Source of the DNA: Powellomyces hirtus
Lineage: Eukaryota; Chytridiomycota; Chytridiomycetes; Spizellomycetales; Powellomycetaceae
Direction: 5' to 3'
Assembly: GCA_025526995.1 (NCBI GenBank)
Contig: JAHLKG010000001.1
Coordinates: 620,001 to 684,000, forward strand
Length of the DNA: 64,000 nt
Positions 11,106 through 24,799 of this stretch are shown here, piece after piece; position 1 is the first letter of the stretch; each line of letters opens with the position of its first letter. The translations under genes and the position numbers were made by a program. The notes under the pieces are model-generated. The model was not told the origin of the DNA. It worked only from the letters and a program-made list of their open reading frames with translations, and did not search any database.

Positions 11106-12830
11106 TCAGACGCGTAACCCGGCGACCAGCGTTGACACATCCTCATCTGAATCGCTGCCATCAAAGACTGCCCTATCACGAAAAGAGCGCCCCGGGGACT
11201 GGCTACCACCATCCCCCTCCTGAAACAGCGCATGAACGGTGTACTTCGACGAGTTCTTTGATGCCGCCGAGGTCGTTTCATTTTCAACTTCACCAGCGGA
11301 TATCGATGTAGTTGACTTTCCCAAAATTTTTCTAGAAGCTCCAATCACCTTGGAAGCTTTGAAGTGCGATGTCACTTTGGACTCGCGCGTGATTCTGGCG
11401 CGTGGCCGTTTCGTAGCGGCGGAACTTTGCGAAGTAGGCATTATGTTTTCGTCATCAGATACGATAATCTTCGAAGATATAGAAGGCGCAGGAGCAGAAG
11501 GATGTTTTGTGCAAGGAGCGTGCGATCCATCCTCAATGTACTCGTTGTTCTGCGTGGCAACTACTTTCTGAGAAAAGATTTCCACCGTTTGACGCTTTAC
11601 AATCGCCCGTGTAAGCCTGTTCGGCGCTTTGCACGGATCTTGACGTCGGCTGCCATTTTGGCATCTTTTGGGCGGTGCATCATCCTCCTGCTCCGAAGTT
11701 TCCGAAGCGGAGTCTCCATCGAACTCATTTTGCTGAGTAGACTTCGGTATCGTTTCATCGGGTACCACCCTTTCCTTCATTGCCGCAATCAGATCTCCCC
11801 ACCTGAGGACAGTGCGACACAGAGGACAAGAGCCTCTCACGGGCAGCAGTTGCATCGGAGTTACCTCCTCAACTGTCGAGCCTTTGTTTCTCAGTGCAAC
11901 TTCTTCTGAAAGGAACCATGAAGAAAGACACACCAAATGGGCAATCATCGGGCATTGAACCACAGAGCAACAGACATAATTCATGGTCTGTGAAAGATCA
12001 ACGGGTTCCAGACATACCACACAGCCGCTGGCACTTCGTGGCGGTGGAACCCCCTGTGGAGCGACTACAATTGCGTCAGAATACATAACGCACGAGTAAT
12101 ATCGACATGAAGTGCCTTCCAAACATACTTGGCAAGACACATCCACCTCCAATGTCAGCCAGTGGCCCGCAGGTGATCCCGATATGTGGAGGCGGTGCAG
12201 TGGGTAGTCTTGCAAAAGCAGTTGCTATTTCTTCTTTTGTGAAATGGATGTTCAACGACCAGCGAGACCATTGTTCGAGTTGCAACATATCGTTGAGAAC
12301 ACGTAGTTTGGTAGGTATTTTCTGTTCATTACGGGTGCCTTTATAGGCACCAGGATAACGGGTTGAAAAGTGCCGCGAGAGATGGGGCCGCTGCCAACCC
12401 CATTCAAACTGCAAAGCTGCATACTGCAGTGGACTGTAAGCTTTCCCTCCAAACTTTGATTTTTCCGCGCTGATGTTACCTTGTTCGGAAATCCAAACAC
12501 CACAACCACCATATCCCCTATGAGCAACCACGGGCAGTTCGCATCAGTTCACATGATCCGCCTAGGTTCGCTTTCGGAGCACTCACAAGGTCTTTTCCTC
12601 TCGGTCTGTTTGGCTCCGCCTTTGATCTCCCCCAAGTGTTGACGGAGCCGCCGAATCGGGTTTGGAGTGGACCCTACATATGCGTGGTTTTCACACCCTT
12701 TCTTTCCGGAGGAAAGTAAGTAGCATCCATAGAAGTTGGGAGAGAGTGGAGTGGAGTACTGCGGAATGCCACTCTGTGAGCTCGGCACAGATTCTGCCAT
12801 TTGCCCGCCTGACGAGAAGCACGCGCTCAT
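11106..12830 (-). CDS. SLX1: SLX1 structure-specific endonuclease subunit (GIY-YIG plus zinc finger)
   Basis: Nuclease subunit of SLX1-SLX4, which cuts flaps and Holliday junctions. The N-terminal GIY-YIG domain reads FYGCYLLSS, then [15 protein letters not shown] (catalytic Arg), GEIKGGAK and ERKRP. An intron (GTGAGT...TCATAG) joins to [13 protein letters not shown], and another to [14 protein letters not shown] (catalytic Glu in FEW). Next come LRVLNDML and a degenerate RING/PHD-type zinc finger, CVVCLEPV...YVCC...CPMIAHLVC...[15 protein letters not shown] long acidic, Ser-rich tail of about 230 residues ends at 11106. The start at 12830 is preferred; 12800 (ATGGCA) is also possible. An ATG at 12944 in the same frame is unlikely because it would overlap the PEX19 start. 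One intron near 12070-12140 was placed only approximately. Confidence 0.85.
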
Positions 12831-12942
12831 TCGCCCGAAATCTCGGCGGCCACAAATCGACTCACGAGACGCTTTCCTCAGAGCTCCTTGCGTTTGAAGA
12901 GCTTTCGCAAAACACACTTTACAATAGATCCTTACTCCCAAC
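12831..12942. promoter_or_regulatory. shared SLX1/PEX19 bidirectional promoter
   Basis: Only about 110 bp separates the chosen SLX1 start (-) from the PEX19 start (+), so the two genes must share this control region. No TATA box is evident. The tetranucleotide CATG at 12942-12945 carries ATG on both strands; only the + strand copy has a strong context (AACATGGCC). Confidence 0.5.
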
Positions 12943-14065
12943 ATGGCCGCACCGAAACCCGCTGACGACGTGGATGACCTAGACTCCTACTTGGATGGTA
13001 GGGGCTGCTCCCTCTTGCCCTCTGGTCTCGTCCTGCTTGCATGCTTCTGAGCTAAAACTTCCACCGTCGCAGACGTCCTGGACGACTTCTCCGCTCCGCC
13101 CCCACCTATTCCCATCTCCGCCGCTGCCCCGGCGACCGAACCATCCTTTGACGATGACTTTGCGCGTCAGCTTGCGGCAGATATGGAGCAACTATTCAAA
13201 AATGGTGGCGAGGACACTGCCGGTAACTCCGAGATAAACAGTGCCATGGCTCAGTTCATGGAGTCGTTCAAGGAACTGCAGGTTTCTCCGGATTCCTCCG
13301 CAGTAGCGAATGGGGTGGCTACCAGCAGTGTTAGAGCGACAGCAAGCAAGGCCCCAGTGGAGCCTTCGATACCGGCAACTCCGAAGTCATTCCAAGACAC
13401 AGTGGCCCAGACAATGAAGAAGCTGAGAACCAGTTCAAACCAGGTCGAACAACAAGTGGCGGACGATGCAAAGATGGCCTCTCTGACCGGGGGCATGAGT
13501 GAGGAGGCAATGGAACAAATGATGAAGGAGTTGGAGGGCATGCTGGGCTCTGGAGACTTTGAGAACGTGTTTGGAGGGTTGATGGAGCAGCTGATGTCCA
13601 GGGAGCTTCTTTACGAACCAATGAAGGATTTAGCATCAAAAGTAAGCTCTCAAGATTGCATGCGAATGTTTATCAATATGGTTGACCAAGATCTGCAATT
13701 AGTACCCGCAATGGCTGGAAGCGAACCAGCACAAGCTGTCGAAGGAGGAGATTGAGAAGTACACAGCGCAACACGGATACGTCAAGGAGATTGTGCGCAT
13801 CTACGATGCTTCTCCAACCCCGGAGGCCAGTGAGGAGGACCAGAAAATAGTGGCCGATCTGATGCAAAAGGTGAGGACTTGGAAATCAGTTTGTTAAAGC
13901 AGTTTGCAGTGAATTGACTGATGTTCCCATATGAAGATGCAAGAATGTGGCAATCCTCCCGAAGAGATCCTACAAGAATTGGCGCCTGGATTGCAAATAG
14001 GCGCTGACGGTATGCCTAACCTCCCTGGGGGAGGGCCGGGTGGCCAAGACTGCAACATTATGTAG
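12943..14065 (+). CDS. PEX19: PEX19 peroxisomal membrane protein import receptor
   Basis: Cytosolic chaperone and receptor that delivers peroxisomal membrane proteins to Pex3. Four exons (12943-12997, 13073-13641, 13703-13870, 13937-14065) give 306 residues, near the usual length. The N-terminus has the acidic Pex3-binding region ([12 protein letters not shown], then VLDDF). The middle contains [25 protein letters not shown] and the helical mPTS-binding domain [16 protein letters not shown]...[18 protein letters not shown]. After a splice it continues [16 protein letters not shown] and [18 protein letters not shown]. It ends [11 protein letters not shown]; the terminal CNIM is a CaaX farnesylation box, as in yeast and human Pex19. 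The 569 bp second exon and all three introns keep frame. Confidence 0.93.
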
Positions 14066-14280
14066 AAAGTTTACCCCTGTCGCCCCGCGCCCCTCATCCT
14101 TCACGCATTGAAACGTACCCAAGGCTTCTACAACAAGTAGCAATTCGCCAAACTAGCATTTTAACTGAGGATTAGCTAATCGTTGATAGGTTGATAGGCT
14201 AGAAACCTCGAATCATGTAGTCAATATGATCACATCAAACCTCCTTGTGTCTCACTATTACTGCTTTGATTAAATGATTC

Positions 14281-16746
14281 TTACACCGGTTGAGGTGCTT
14301 CTCTCAGCCTTGCCACCATTTTTTCTAGCTCCCGACATTTCCATTCACTCTCGTCCAGCGCCTTCTCCATTGCCCCAAACCCGTCCAACAGAATCTCAAG
14401 ATCCACTTCCAGATCTTCATCGCCATGCAATGCGCTTTGCAGCATCGAAATGATTTGATGCGCCTGTGATCTGGTGGCGACGACGCTGGTAGGTCTGGAG
14501 CTGTAGTTGGATCGTGAATAGTTCGAGGTCGAGGGCTCTTCCTTTGCATGTTTGGATTCCAAAATTGACGAGCGACGGCGCTCGATGGTCGGCTCTGGGG
14601 AGACAGATGCCATGACCGACAGATGTGAACTTTCCATCGAGCCAACAATCGGAGCCAGAGGTGCGGATTTGGGTGGGGGTGCGGATCGCGGAGGCGGTGG
14701 AGCAACAAACTGTAGCCGTGACGGCACGGAAGGCTTCCGGGTGTGCTGCTGTGCGGCAGAGTTTTGCTGCGGTGGTTGCGAAGGAGGGGGTGGGAGTCCA
14801 AATGAGGCAAAACCAGGACCCAGAATCTTGGGCGGCGGAATAGCAGGCGCAGCGTTCTCGGATGCTGCGATTGCTGCGTTGATTTTCATATCGCCGATAT
14901 TGAACGTCATAGGTGATAGCGTTGGAGCCAGAGGGAGGTCATTCGGTGCTGGGCTTTGGGTGGAGGTTGGAGCGGCAACATCGCTTGGGACAGCAGACGG
15001 CACTCTAGGTGTGGACGGTGGAGGCGGAATATATCTCTCGCTGTTGACACTCTTACGGCTTTTGCTCGTTCTAGACGAAGTTCGTCGTCGGCTCGGCGCT
15101 GAAGGTTCCCGTTTGGCGGTACCCGCCGCGACCGACGAAATCGACTGAATCGAGAAGGACTTTGTGATTTGCGGGTGTTCAATCCCAGCAGCCAAGATGG
15201 ACACTCTTCGCGGATCAAACCCGCTGACGTCGCTGGACGCCGCGCGGGAGTGCGTGCCTGAAGCCATGCCTTGCATACCGCGCACAGTGCCCGATATGAT
15301 GGGCATGCCGGGAGACGGCGCGGCAGGCGACGTCTCGTCGGCGGTGGCGGGGAGTTTGGGAGGTGGCGGAACGATCATGGCATCGGTGAATTTCTTAATC
15401 AAGTCCGCAATATCGCTGTTCCCGCTGAGTGCCGCGAGCTGGCCCGCCGTCTGACCGCTCAGATTCGGTTTCTCACGCTCGCAGCCCCGCAGGACCAGCC
15501 ATTTCGCACACTCTTTGGCATTGCGAGTCGCGGCCACGTGCAGGGGCGTATTGCCGACAGCGTTACCAATGTTCATCTGCGCTCCGCAGTCGATGAGCAA
15601 TGATGCGATGGCTTCGTGGTTGTTGTAGCACGCGAGGTGGAGGGGACCTTTGCCAGATTCGTCGTATGTCTCGCATTCAGCCCGTGCAAGCAGCAGTCTC
15701 AGCACAGCTTCAGGATGGGAGTTCAGCGTTGCGTAGTAGAGTGGAGGCAGTCCGACTCCGTCGGGGCAGTTGACCCAGGCTCCATACATGATGAGTGTCT
15801 GATACAAGCACGCAACGTAAATCGTAGTAAGTGATTGTGCAAAAATATGCAAGAGAATGAAACATTCTTGTCATGGACCAAAACGGTTATACCTGCAATG
15901 CCACTTGCTTGCCATGGAACGCGGCAACGTGCAACGGAGTCTTCCAGCCGTCCTTCTTTCCCAGACGGTAGTCCGTCAACGCGCCATTCTCCAGGAGCGC
16001 TGCCACCATTTCTCGATCGTTGGCCATAACCGCAAGAACCAAGGGGGTGTCTAAGAACGATTGAATTCTCCGTCAGTGAAATTCATGGACCCATCTTTTC
16101 ATTCGCGCCGGGTGGGTCCCCCACAGAAAGCCCCCTCTTCTACCTACCTCCACTGTCTGTCTGGAAATTGGGATCAACACCCTTCAGTCCCCGTTCGCGC
16201 ACCTTATCCACATTCCCCTTGACGACGTCCTCGACGAATTTCTTCTGCTTTTTCTTGCTGTTGAGCGATGGTGACCCGCCATCAGTGTCTGCAGCTGATG
16301 CCGTGGTCAACACACGGTACTTGGGGATGAATTCTAGTAATGTCTGGGAGAATTGAAAAAGAAAAAAAGAATGTCAGGCAGGAGCCGAGCCCATACTCGG
16401 GGATTATGTACACATCATGCACACACAATATAAAAAGGTCGAGGAATCGCATGGCATCACATACACTGTTTTCGGATACGTAGTTCCCCACTTCCCTCTT
16501 CTCCTCCAAAAACTTGCCCGGTTTACCCGACTTCACATCCGGAGGCAGAAACAGGCCCCAGTTCAGACTATCCTCGATCCCGCTGGCCATTTTCTCCATA
16601 ATCCGCTTTTTGATATCCCATATTGTTTCCTTGGTGTACACCTTGATGGCTTTGGACCATTCCTGCGATGGAAGTGAGACACGAAGGACCAGAGCGGATC
16701 CTTGATCCGTCTCGGGGCTGGCGGGCACGAGCGAGGCCCCAGACAT
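14281..16746 (-). CDS. Shank-like protein: SPN domain plus ankyrin repeats, proline-rich tail
   Basis: Four exons (16746-16480, 16343-16148, 16050-15893, 15798-14281) give 712 residues, all in frame. Residues about 18-105 resemble the Shank/ProSAP N-terminal (SPN) ubiquitin-like domain: ALVLRVSLPSQEWSKAI, TIWDIKKRIMEKM, DSLNWGLFLPPD, GKFLEEKR, then LLEFIPKYRV. A linker (KKQKKFVEDVV..KVRERGLKGVDPNF) leads into six or so ankyrin repeats: DTPLVLAVMANDREMVAALL, TPLHVAAFHGK, LPPLYYATLNS, GPLHLACYNNHEAIASLL, NTPLHVAATRNAKECAKWL and QTAGQLAALSGN. This domain order and spacing match animal Shank. The rest is a Pro/Ser-rich disordered region with PPPP runs and a C-terminal coiled coil (LEILLDGFGAMEKALDE). 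No SH3, PDZ or SAM domain is seen. In Shank the SPN domain binds Ras/Rap GTPases; the same role here is an inference. The first donor is GTATCC; a GTATGT ten bases on would need a different acceptor. Confidence 0.8.
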
Positions 16747-17277
16747 CGTTGTTAATGAGGAGGATGTTGTGGTGGTTTGATGGAAGCTTTTTTTTGTGAC
16801 TAGTTCTGCAAAGGATGAAAGCTGGGTCGAAGCTTATTCGAGGAAGTTGACCGTTGCGTCCAAAGTAAGGGTCATGACTCGCCACAAATAGTAACACAGC
16901 AGAAAGAATGGCGTAAACTCAGCCTTAATGCTAACTCCAGCAATGTGCCTCCCGGATAAGACGAGGCTGCATCGCCTCTATCAGCCACGAGATAATGCAT
17001 TTTGTACATGGCGTGTTTTGCAAACAACTGATGAAAATCTGCAGAGAACAGGAGAACGAGTTCAGCGACGACGCAGATGCCCTTGGGGCGGAAGGTCGCG
17101 AGGGTGTGGCGCATGGCTGGCATTCAGTAATCATGCGCGACTGCCTCGCGCTCTTTGAAACGCCCCCGTCCCATCGTTTAGTTGCAAAAGTGTGTCATGC
17201 AAAAAGATGTCAGAGGGGCAATGGTTCACCTCCTGGCAAACCTGCTCTTTTAGCGTACCGTATATTTTACAGAGACC
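16747..17277. other. intergenic, divergent promoter region
   Basis: About 530 bp between the Shank-like gene (-) and the F-box gene (+). Open frames on both strands are short and unrecognised. I see no RNA gene. Confidence 0.35.
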
Positions 17278-18915
17278 ATGTCTCGCATATTGACATTATT
17301 TCGCGGACTGACAGTGTGTCTCGGGCAGGAACACTGCGAGAAGGAGGCCGCTCTGTTGAGCGCCTATTTTATGCTGGCGGAACGCATCACGTTGGCAAAA
17401 GACCACTCGACGAGCTCACGCCGAGTATTACCACAATCCTCACACCACCAACACAGAACGCTGCCAAAGCCCTCAGATACCACCCGCCCGACCGCAGCCA
17501 TCCAGATTGATTGCCATGTCCTCCCAGCAGAACTTCTCCCCCACATCTTCGAATTCTTGGATTCAGCAAGTGATCTTGGGCAGTGTCTCCTTGTAAGTCG
17601 ACGATGGTATCGAGGCGCGATACCCTTTCTCTACAGGTACCCTCGTCTGGGCTCGCTACGTGCCGTCCGACTCTTCTCGGCGCTGGTGACCAAGACCGAA
17701 GGCGACAGACTGTGGGACTACTCTTGCCTGGTCCGCCGCATCTATTTTACGTCCGGGTGTGGAGCTTCTCAGAGTGCTGATAACGCACGGGGAGGGGAGC
17801 TCCTTGGACGGACCTGTTCAAGTCTGTTCCACATGCTGGTGATGGATCGCAAGCGGGATCAGGATGCCGCCGCACATTCGCTGTTCTTTGACCTAGCCCG
17901 CTGCTGTACGAACCTGGAGGCGATTGAGGAGAGCGAGTTCTACATGATCAAGGACGAGCGTTCAGTTGCAGCGGCCCGGCCGGACTCGTTTGTGCTGACG
18001 CAAACTGTGCTTCAAAACCTGCTCACTGCATGTCGGCACGCCATGCGCACGTCGCAAAGACTGGGCGTAGACCCCGTCATTCTCACGCGCGTGTGTACTG
18101 TATTGCTGGAACTCTTTCAAGGAGAGGGGCAGCCAATGTGGCGAGGAATAGAACGCCATACCTTGCGGGTAGCTCGTACAAAAGTGCTGGACCAATGTCG
18201 AATCTCACTCAACCAACTGAGCACTGCAATGTATCTGGAATCACAGTACTTGGCTCTCTCTGCCCAGCGCCTGCTCGACCAATATGCCTTGATGTACTAC
18301 CGTGGCTTTTCGGGCGCGAGCCAGCTTGACATTGATTTTGTGGTCAAAGCGGCTGCGAGGGACGAGCAAAGGAATGGCAACGACGTGGACCCAGAGACCA
18401 TTGTCTCGCATGACAGCATCTTGATTCAAGTCCTGCGCTTGGTGTTCCATCAGCCCCTGACTGCACCGACTACTTTGCGAGCCATCGCGGCACCCGTCTC
18501 TCCCACATCATTATGGGCTTCTCTACCCGAGGAGCTCGCCACCTTGTTTGTAGATGAACCACCGGTACCTTCGTTTGCCTTCCCGTCACGAGAATTCTTG
18601 GAGGACGCTCTGAGTGTGTTCCCGCCGCAGGGAATGAACGCAGAGACCGCAGAGCTCGTCGCAGAGCTACTGGACAATCACGAGCCCACTGAAAAGTATT
18701 TGTACCCTGATCATGAAGTGCAATACGACAAGTGGATTGCATGGTTCCGTGACATCATAGTGTGGCAACGCGGCGGAGAAGAGATGGAGGCTGTAAAAGA
18801 TCTGCTGAGAACGTCCATGGCAAGGATGGAGATGTTCCGCGGCTTGCAGGTATGGGTGTGCTCCAGCGCTTTCCCCCCACCAACCCGTGCTGATTAGCAG
18901 AGGCTGTACCTGTAG
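17278..18915 (+). CDS. F-box protein with long helical C-terminal region
   Basis: Substrate adaptor expected for an SCF ubiquitin ligase. The F-box lies near residues 83-125: LPAELLPHIFEFLDSASDL, then CLLVSRRWYRGAIPFLY and YPRL. The remaining 400 residues are helix-rich with no WD40 or LRR pattern, so the substrate-binding part is unidentified. One long exon runs from 17278. A 48 bp intron (GTATGG...ATTAG, 18850-18897) is likely and would end the protein GLQQRLYL at 18915; reading through it instead stops at 18897. Translation may begin at 17278 or at the ATG at 17371, because the first 30 residues look unconserved. Confidence 0.7.
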
Positions 18916-19104
18916 CGCAATTTCGGGATGGTTTTCATGTGATGGGAAGGAACTCTGAAATGATTAGAGGCGCAGTCCGGTTTGGTCTTGTATATAGCTC
19001 TCGAATAGCGTTAGAATAGACGTAAGGTTCGCCATTAGGATTTCTCATCTATATTTTTCATTACATCCTGCGAGTTCATGACGATCGTCTGTCAACTAAA
19101 GAAC

Positions 19105-21347
19105 CTATGGCTCGCATCGTCCCATGAATCGTGGGTACAGGCACACCTGGAAATTGAACACATTAGTCATTTTATTGCGGAATCGAGATTCCCTCTGTCC
19201 CTTGCTTACATCTCTGACTGTGTAGCGGTTGAGCAGCCACGCCAAGAATCGCTCAACACCGAGACCGAAACCTCCGTGCTCGCAAGTTCCGTACTTGCGT
19301 TGATCGGTGTACCAGTAGTAAGGCTTTGGATCTATTCCCTCGCGTTCGTAACCTTTCGCGAGTTCCGCGAAATCAGTGATCCTCATGCTCCCGCCAACAA
19401 TCTCTCCAACGTTGGGCATGAGAACGTCCACGCTCTCAGTGAGCCTGATGTCCTCTGGGCAGCGTTTCATGTAGAAACTCTTGATTTCTGCTGGGAATCT
19501 GCACAGAAGGATGGGCTCGCCGATCGTGTCGGTCATACGACGTTCTGGCGCTTCGGGAATGTCTTCGCCGAACTCATAATCAGCTTCTGCAATCTTGTTG
19601 CCTTCCGCGTCCAGAACATCCTTCTTGACGCCATTGTCGTTCAACCACTTGATGGCGTCAGAGTAGTTCATCCTTCGGAAAGGCTTCTGCGGGGCTTTGA
19701 AATCGGGGTTGAGTTCCTTCAAGATCTGACCGCCTTCAGGGTCATTGGCAACGCGGTTCATAACAGAGACGACCTATGATTGGGATCTACATGAGAAACT
19801 CCTAGGAGATTTCACAACTGGCAAAAAAAGTCGTCCTTACCATGTCTTCCAAAAAGTTGAGCAGATCATCAAAGTCGATGAAGGCCAGCTCAGCCTCGCA
19901 GTGGGTGAATCTACCATGAGCAAAAAAAAACATCAGGAACACCCTCCTCAACGTTGTGTGAACATATGATCGCATTACTCTGACAAGTGCCGCCTGGTGT
20001 GCGACTTTTCGGCGCGGAACGATTCAGCCATGCAGTAAACATCACCAAGTGATGCAAGGCAGGTCTCCAGATAGAGCTGCGACGATTGGGTAAGGTATGC
20101 CTACAGAGGTAGCACGACTATTAGCTTCACACATGGATACTCTAGGTCAAAACAGTTCTCTTACCGTCTCTCCATAGTACTGGAAATCAAACAGGGTGCT
20201 GCCTCCCTCGACCTGCGTCTGGACCATCAGAGGAGGAGTGACTTCGAGAACCTTACGAGAATCAAAGTATTCTCGGAAGGCTTTCAGTACAAGGGCGCGC
20301 ATTTTCAGCACATTGGAGGCAGTCTCGCCGCGAATGACGAGGTGACGTTGATCCAGCATGATATCCGGACTTGTGTTCTACCGGCGGATACATGTGAGCA
20401 GCTGCGGAAACCCTGTTTGCAATGTAACGAAGCCGGGACGTACGACGTTGAACTTGCTATCGAACGCTTCTTCACCGCCAGGGGCCTTTCCAATGACTTC
20501 CCAGTAATCAACTCGAAGCTCATGGCCTCCTGGAGCCTACGTAGCGGGCTATTAAGACGACGCTATGACAGGGGAGCTCACATAGAACAGCACTTACGGT
20601 TTTGCCTTCTGGGAGAGCTTCCAGAACACCATATACGGTGACGGTAGACTCCCTCATGAGTGTGATAGCATCATATGTTTGGCACTAGCAAAATGGTCAG
20701 TAAGGAAGCCCAGGATATGTCATGTATGTGCGCATTGCTTTCCCCCACCAGTTTGCCGGTCAACACGCATTGGAGATAGCCAGATCCATCGCGGAGCACA
20801 ATGAACATCAAGTCCTTGCCCTGAGAGCGGTGACGGTGAACCCATCCCGAAACTTTTACGCGTTGACCTCTGTGCTGCGTCCCATCGCGGATTTTGATCT
20901 GGAAAAAACCTTTAAGCATAAACGGCTTTTGGATACTGGATGATGACAGCAGAAAAGGGGCGGCCAGACCTTCTTGGCGGCTGGCAGGCTTTTGTCTTGC
21001 TCCAAGACCACCTTCTTGGCTTCGTCCAACTTTGCGGCCTCAGCGGCGGCGTCAGCAGCAGCGGCTTTTTGAGCCTTCTCGGCCTTTTTCAGGTTGGCCT
21101 CCACAAGCTTCTGCGCCTTCTTCAGTGCAGTCTTGGCGGCGGGCTGGTAACCTTCCTCCGTGGTCTTGCGAACAAGGATCTCTGCGTTGCCCCCAGCAGC
21201 ATGCTCCACAGCGCGCAGAACCGTTTTGAAGGGTGCTCCTTCCGCTCCGGTTCCCTTGGCATCATCACCCTGAACTTCACAGACGTACACTGGTGCAGTT
21301 TTGGCGTCGAGAGACATTTTGGCAGTTGCTTCGTGCAATGCAGCCAT
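19105..21347 (-). CDS. DED81: asparaginyl-tRNA synthetase, cytosolic type
   Basis: Charges tRNA-Asn with asparagine. A lysine/alanine-rich N-terminal extension ([19 protein letters not shown]) is typical of eukaryotic enzymes. The OB-fold anticodon-binding domain reads [19 protein letters not shown] and [14 protein letters not shown]. The class II catalytic core includes [19 protein letters not shown], the motif-2 area [30 protein letters not shown] and motif 3 [16 protein letters not shown], ending [12 protein letters not shown] at 19105. About seven exons. The first ATG in frame is at 21347 ([16 protein letters not shown]). The frame stays open upstream to a TGA at 21483-21485 without another ATG. 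The stretch 19762-20140 contains one exon whose borders I did not fix. Confidence 0.92.
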
Positions 21348-22175
21348 AGTGTGGAAGTGCTGGTGATGCCTCCTCCTCCTCGTTAGGATTGCTGGCACGA
21401 ATAGTTGTTGAGCGGGACGACGATGGACCAGCGGTGGGGCAGTGGCGCAGCAGCCTATCAAAAAGGCCAAGCCTTCGATGAGTCATCCATCCTGGGGGTG
21501 ACACGGGAGTAAGTCACGTGAGTTACCTAGAATTAGTGCAGCAGAGTGGCGACTGGTGGAAAAGGAACAACCGGGAAAGGCAAAGGCAAAGCGACGGGAA
21601 CGACAGGCGGCGCGCAGCATCAACTGACTGATTCAGTGGGCGAGAAGGAGAAAGAAAGAGAGAGAGAGAAGGAGAGAGAGAACGAGACTGTCTCTTTCGA
21701 GGCTAATTAATGATAGACCCAAAACAACGCACGCAAAGGAACAGGATGGAATAAATACAACGATAGACTCCCTTTGGATGATGGCAATCCAATCAATGGG
21801 GTCACCTTGTTGGTTTGGTTTGGTTGGACGGGGTGGTTGGTCACGGGATCCGCAGTGGACACTCGCATTGGCCACTTGAGTCTCTTCTTTCTTTCGGGTG
21901 GAATTGGCGAAAGTGGCCGAAGGGAAAGTGCGGATGCGATCGGATAAGCGCCATGGCAACACCCCTACATCTAGCATATCTGACTGGAACGCGCCGTGAT
22001 TCACATGACGTCCCGCGTCGCCTCGCTATCCATTATCAAGGGCATCCATCGCCAGACTCCTCCATCATCAGCGCTCAGCACAAGCGTTACTTTGAACCCC
22101 ATCTGGAATCGCATCTACTACACCCATACATACCCACTGCATCCCTCACATCACCTAACTGCATAAACATCAAAC
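21348..22175. promoter_or_regulatory. divergent AsnRS/enolase promoter region
   Basis: About 830 bp between two highly expressed, divergently transcribed genes. It holds a purine tract of GA repeats (21644-21682) and a TTGG/TTTGG repeat (21808-21840). The part next to the AsnRS start is an open in-frame extension. The 5' leader of enolase is CT/AC-rich, as in strongly expressed fungal genes. No separate gene is seen. Confidence 0.5.
21644..21682. repeat. GA-rich simple repeat
   Basis: Purine tract of GAGA and GAAGGAGA units about 40 bp long, upstream of the enolase gene on the + strand. Such tracts can exclude nucleosomes; that role here is an inference. Confidence 0.7.
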
Positions 22176-24330
<2,155 letters not shown>

Positions 24331-24710
24331 ATGGTTCGTGGAGCAGCCAAGCAGCAGGCTAGGTAGGGAAAAGGGAAAGTTGGATATGAGCAGGATTGCC
24401 GACAAAGCTGTTTCTATGTCAACGTTGAATAACGTTTCGCTTGGTAACTTCTTAGGGAGCGTAACCAGAAGCAGGCCGCTGCGAAAGCTGGCGGGGTTTC
24501 CCAGCTGAAGGCTCGGGCCGAGGGGTTGAAGATTGTTTGCCCCAGTTGCAAGGTCGGTCCTTGTGCACATTTAGGCGGTCGCGCGGGTCAATTGACCACT
24601 CTCGTTCGTTCACGCAGGGACCAATGGCGGGCTACAAGATATTAATACAGCATATGGAGTCAAAGCATCCAGGGGTCGCTGTTCCCTCCGAGGACTCGTT
24701 CGCCAAATAG
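24331..24710 (+). CDS. small zinc-finger protein, ZNF706/At2g23090-like
   Basis: Three tiny exons (24331-24362, 24456-24552, 24618-24710) encode 73 residues, too fragmented to appear as one open frame. The N-terminus is a 4F5/SERF-like basic segment: MVRGAAKQQARERNQKQAAAK, a form of RGxxKxxxxxRNxxK. A single zinc finger follows: CPSCK, then QHMESKHPG, giving a C-x2-C...H-x4-H pattern. The protein ends FAK. Human ZNF706 has the same layout and size. Proposed roles (amyloid modulation for SERF-like segments, G-quadruplex and nucleic-acid binding) are from studies of relatives. All splice joins keep frame and use GTAGGG/TTAG and GTCGGT/GCAG. Confidence 0.85.
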
Positions 24711-24799
24711 AGTCTTTTGTTCGTCCGCCACCACACGAGACAGCTTGTTATTTATTACAGATGGAATATATACAATGGGCGACAGAAAGAATGGCTCCC

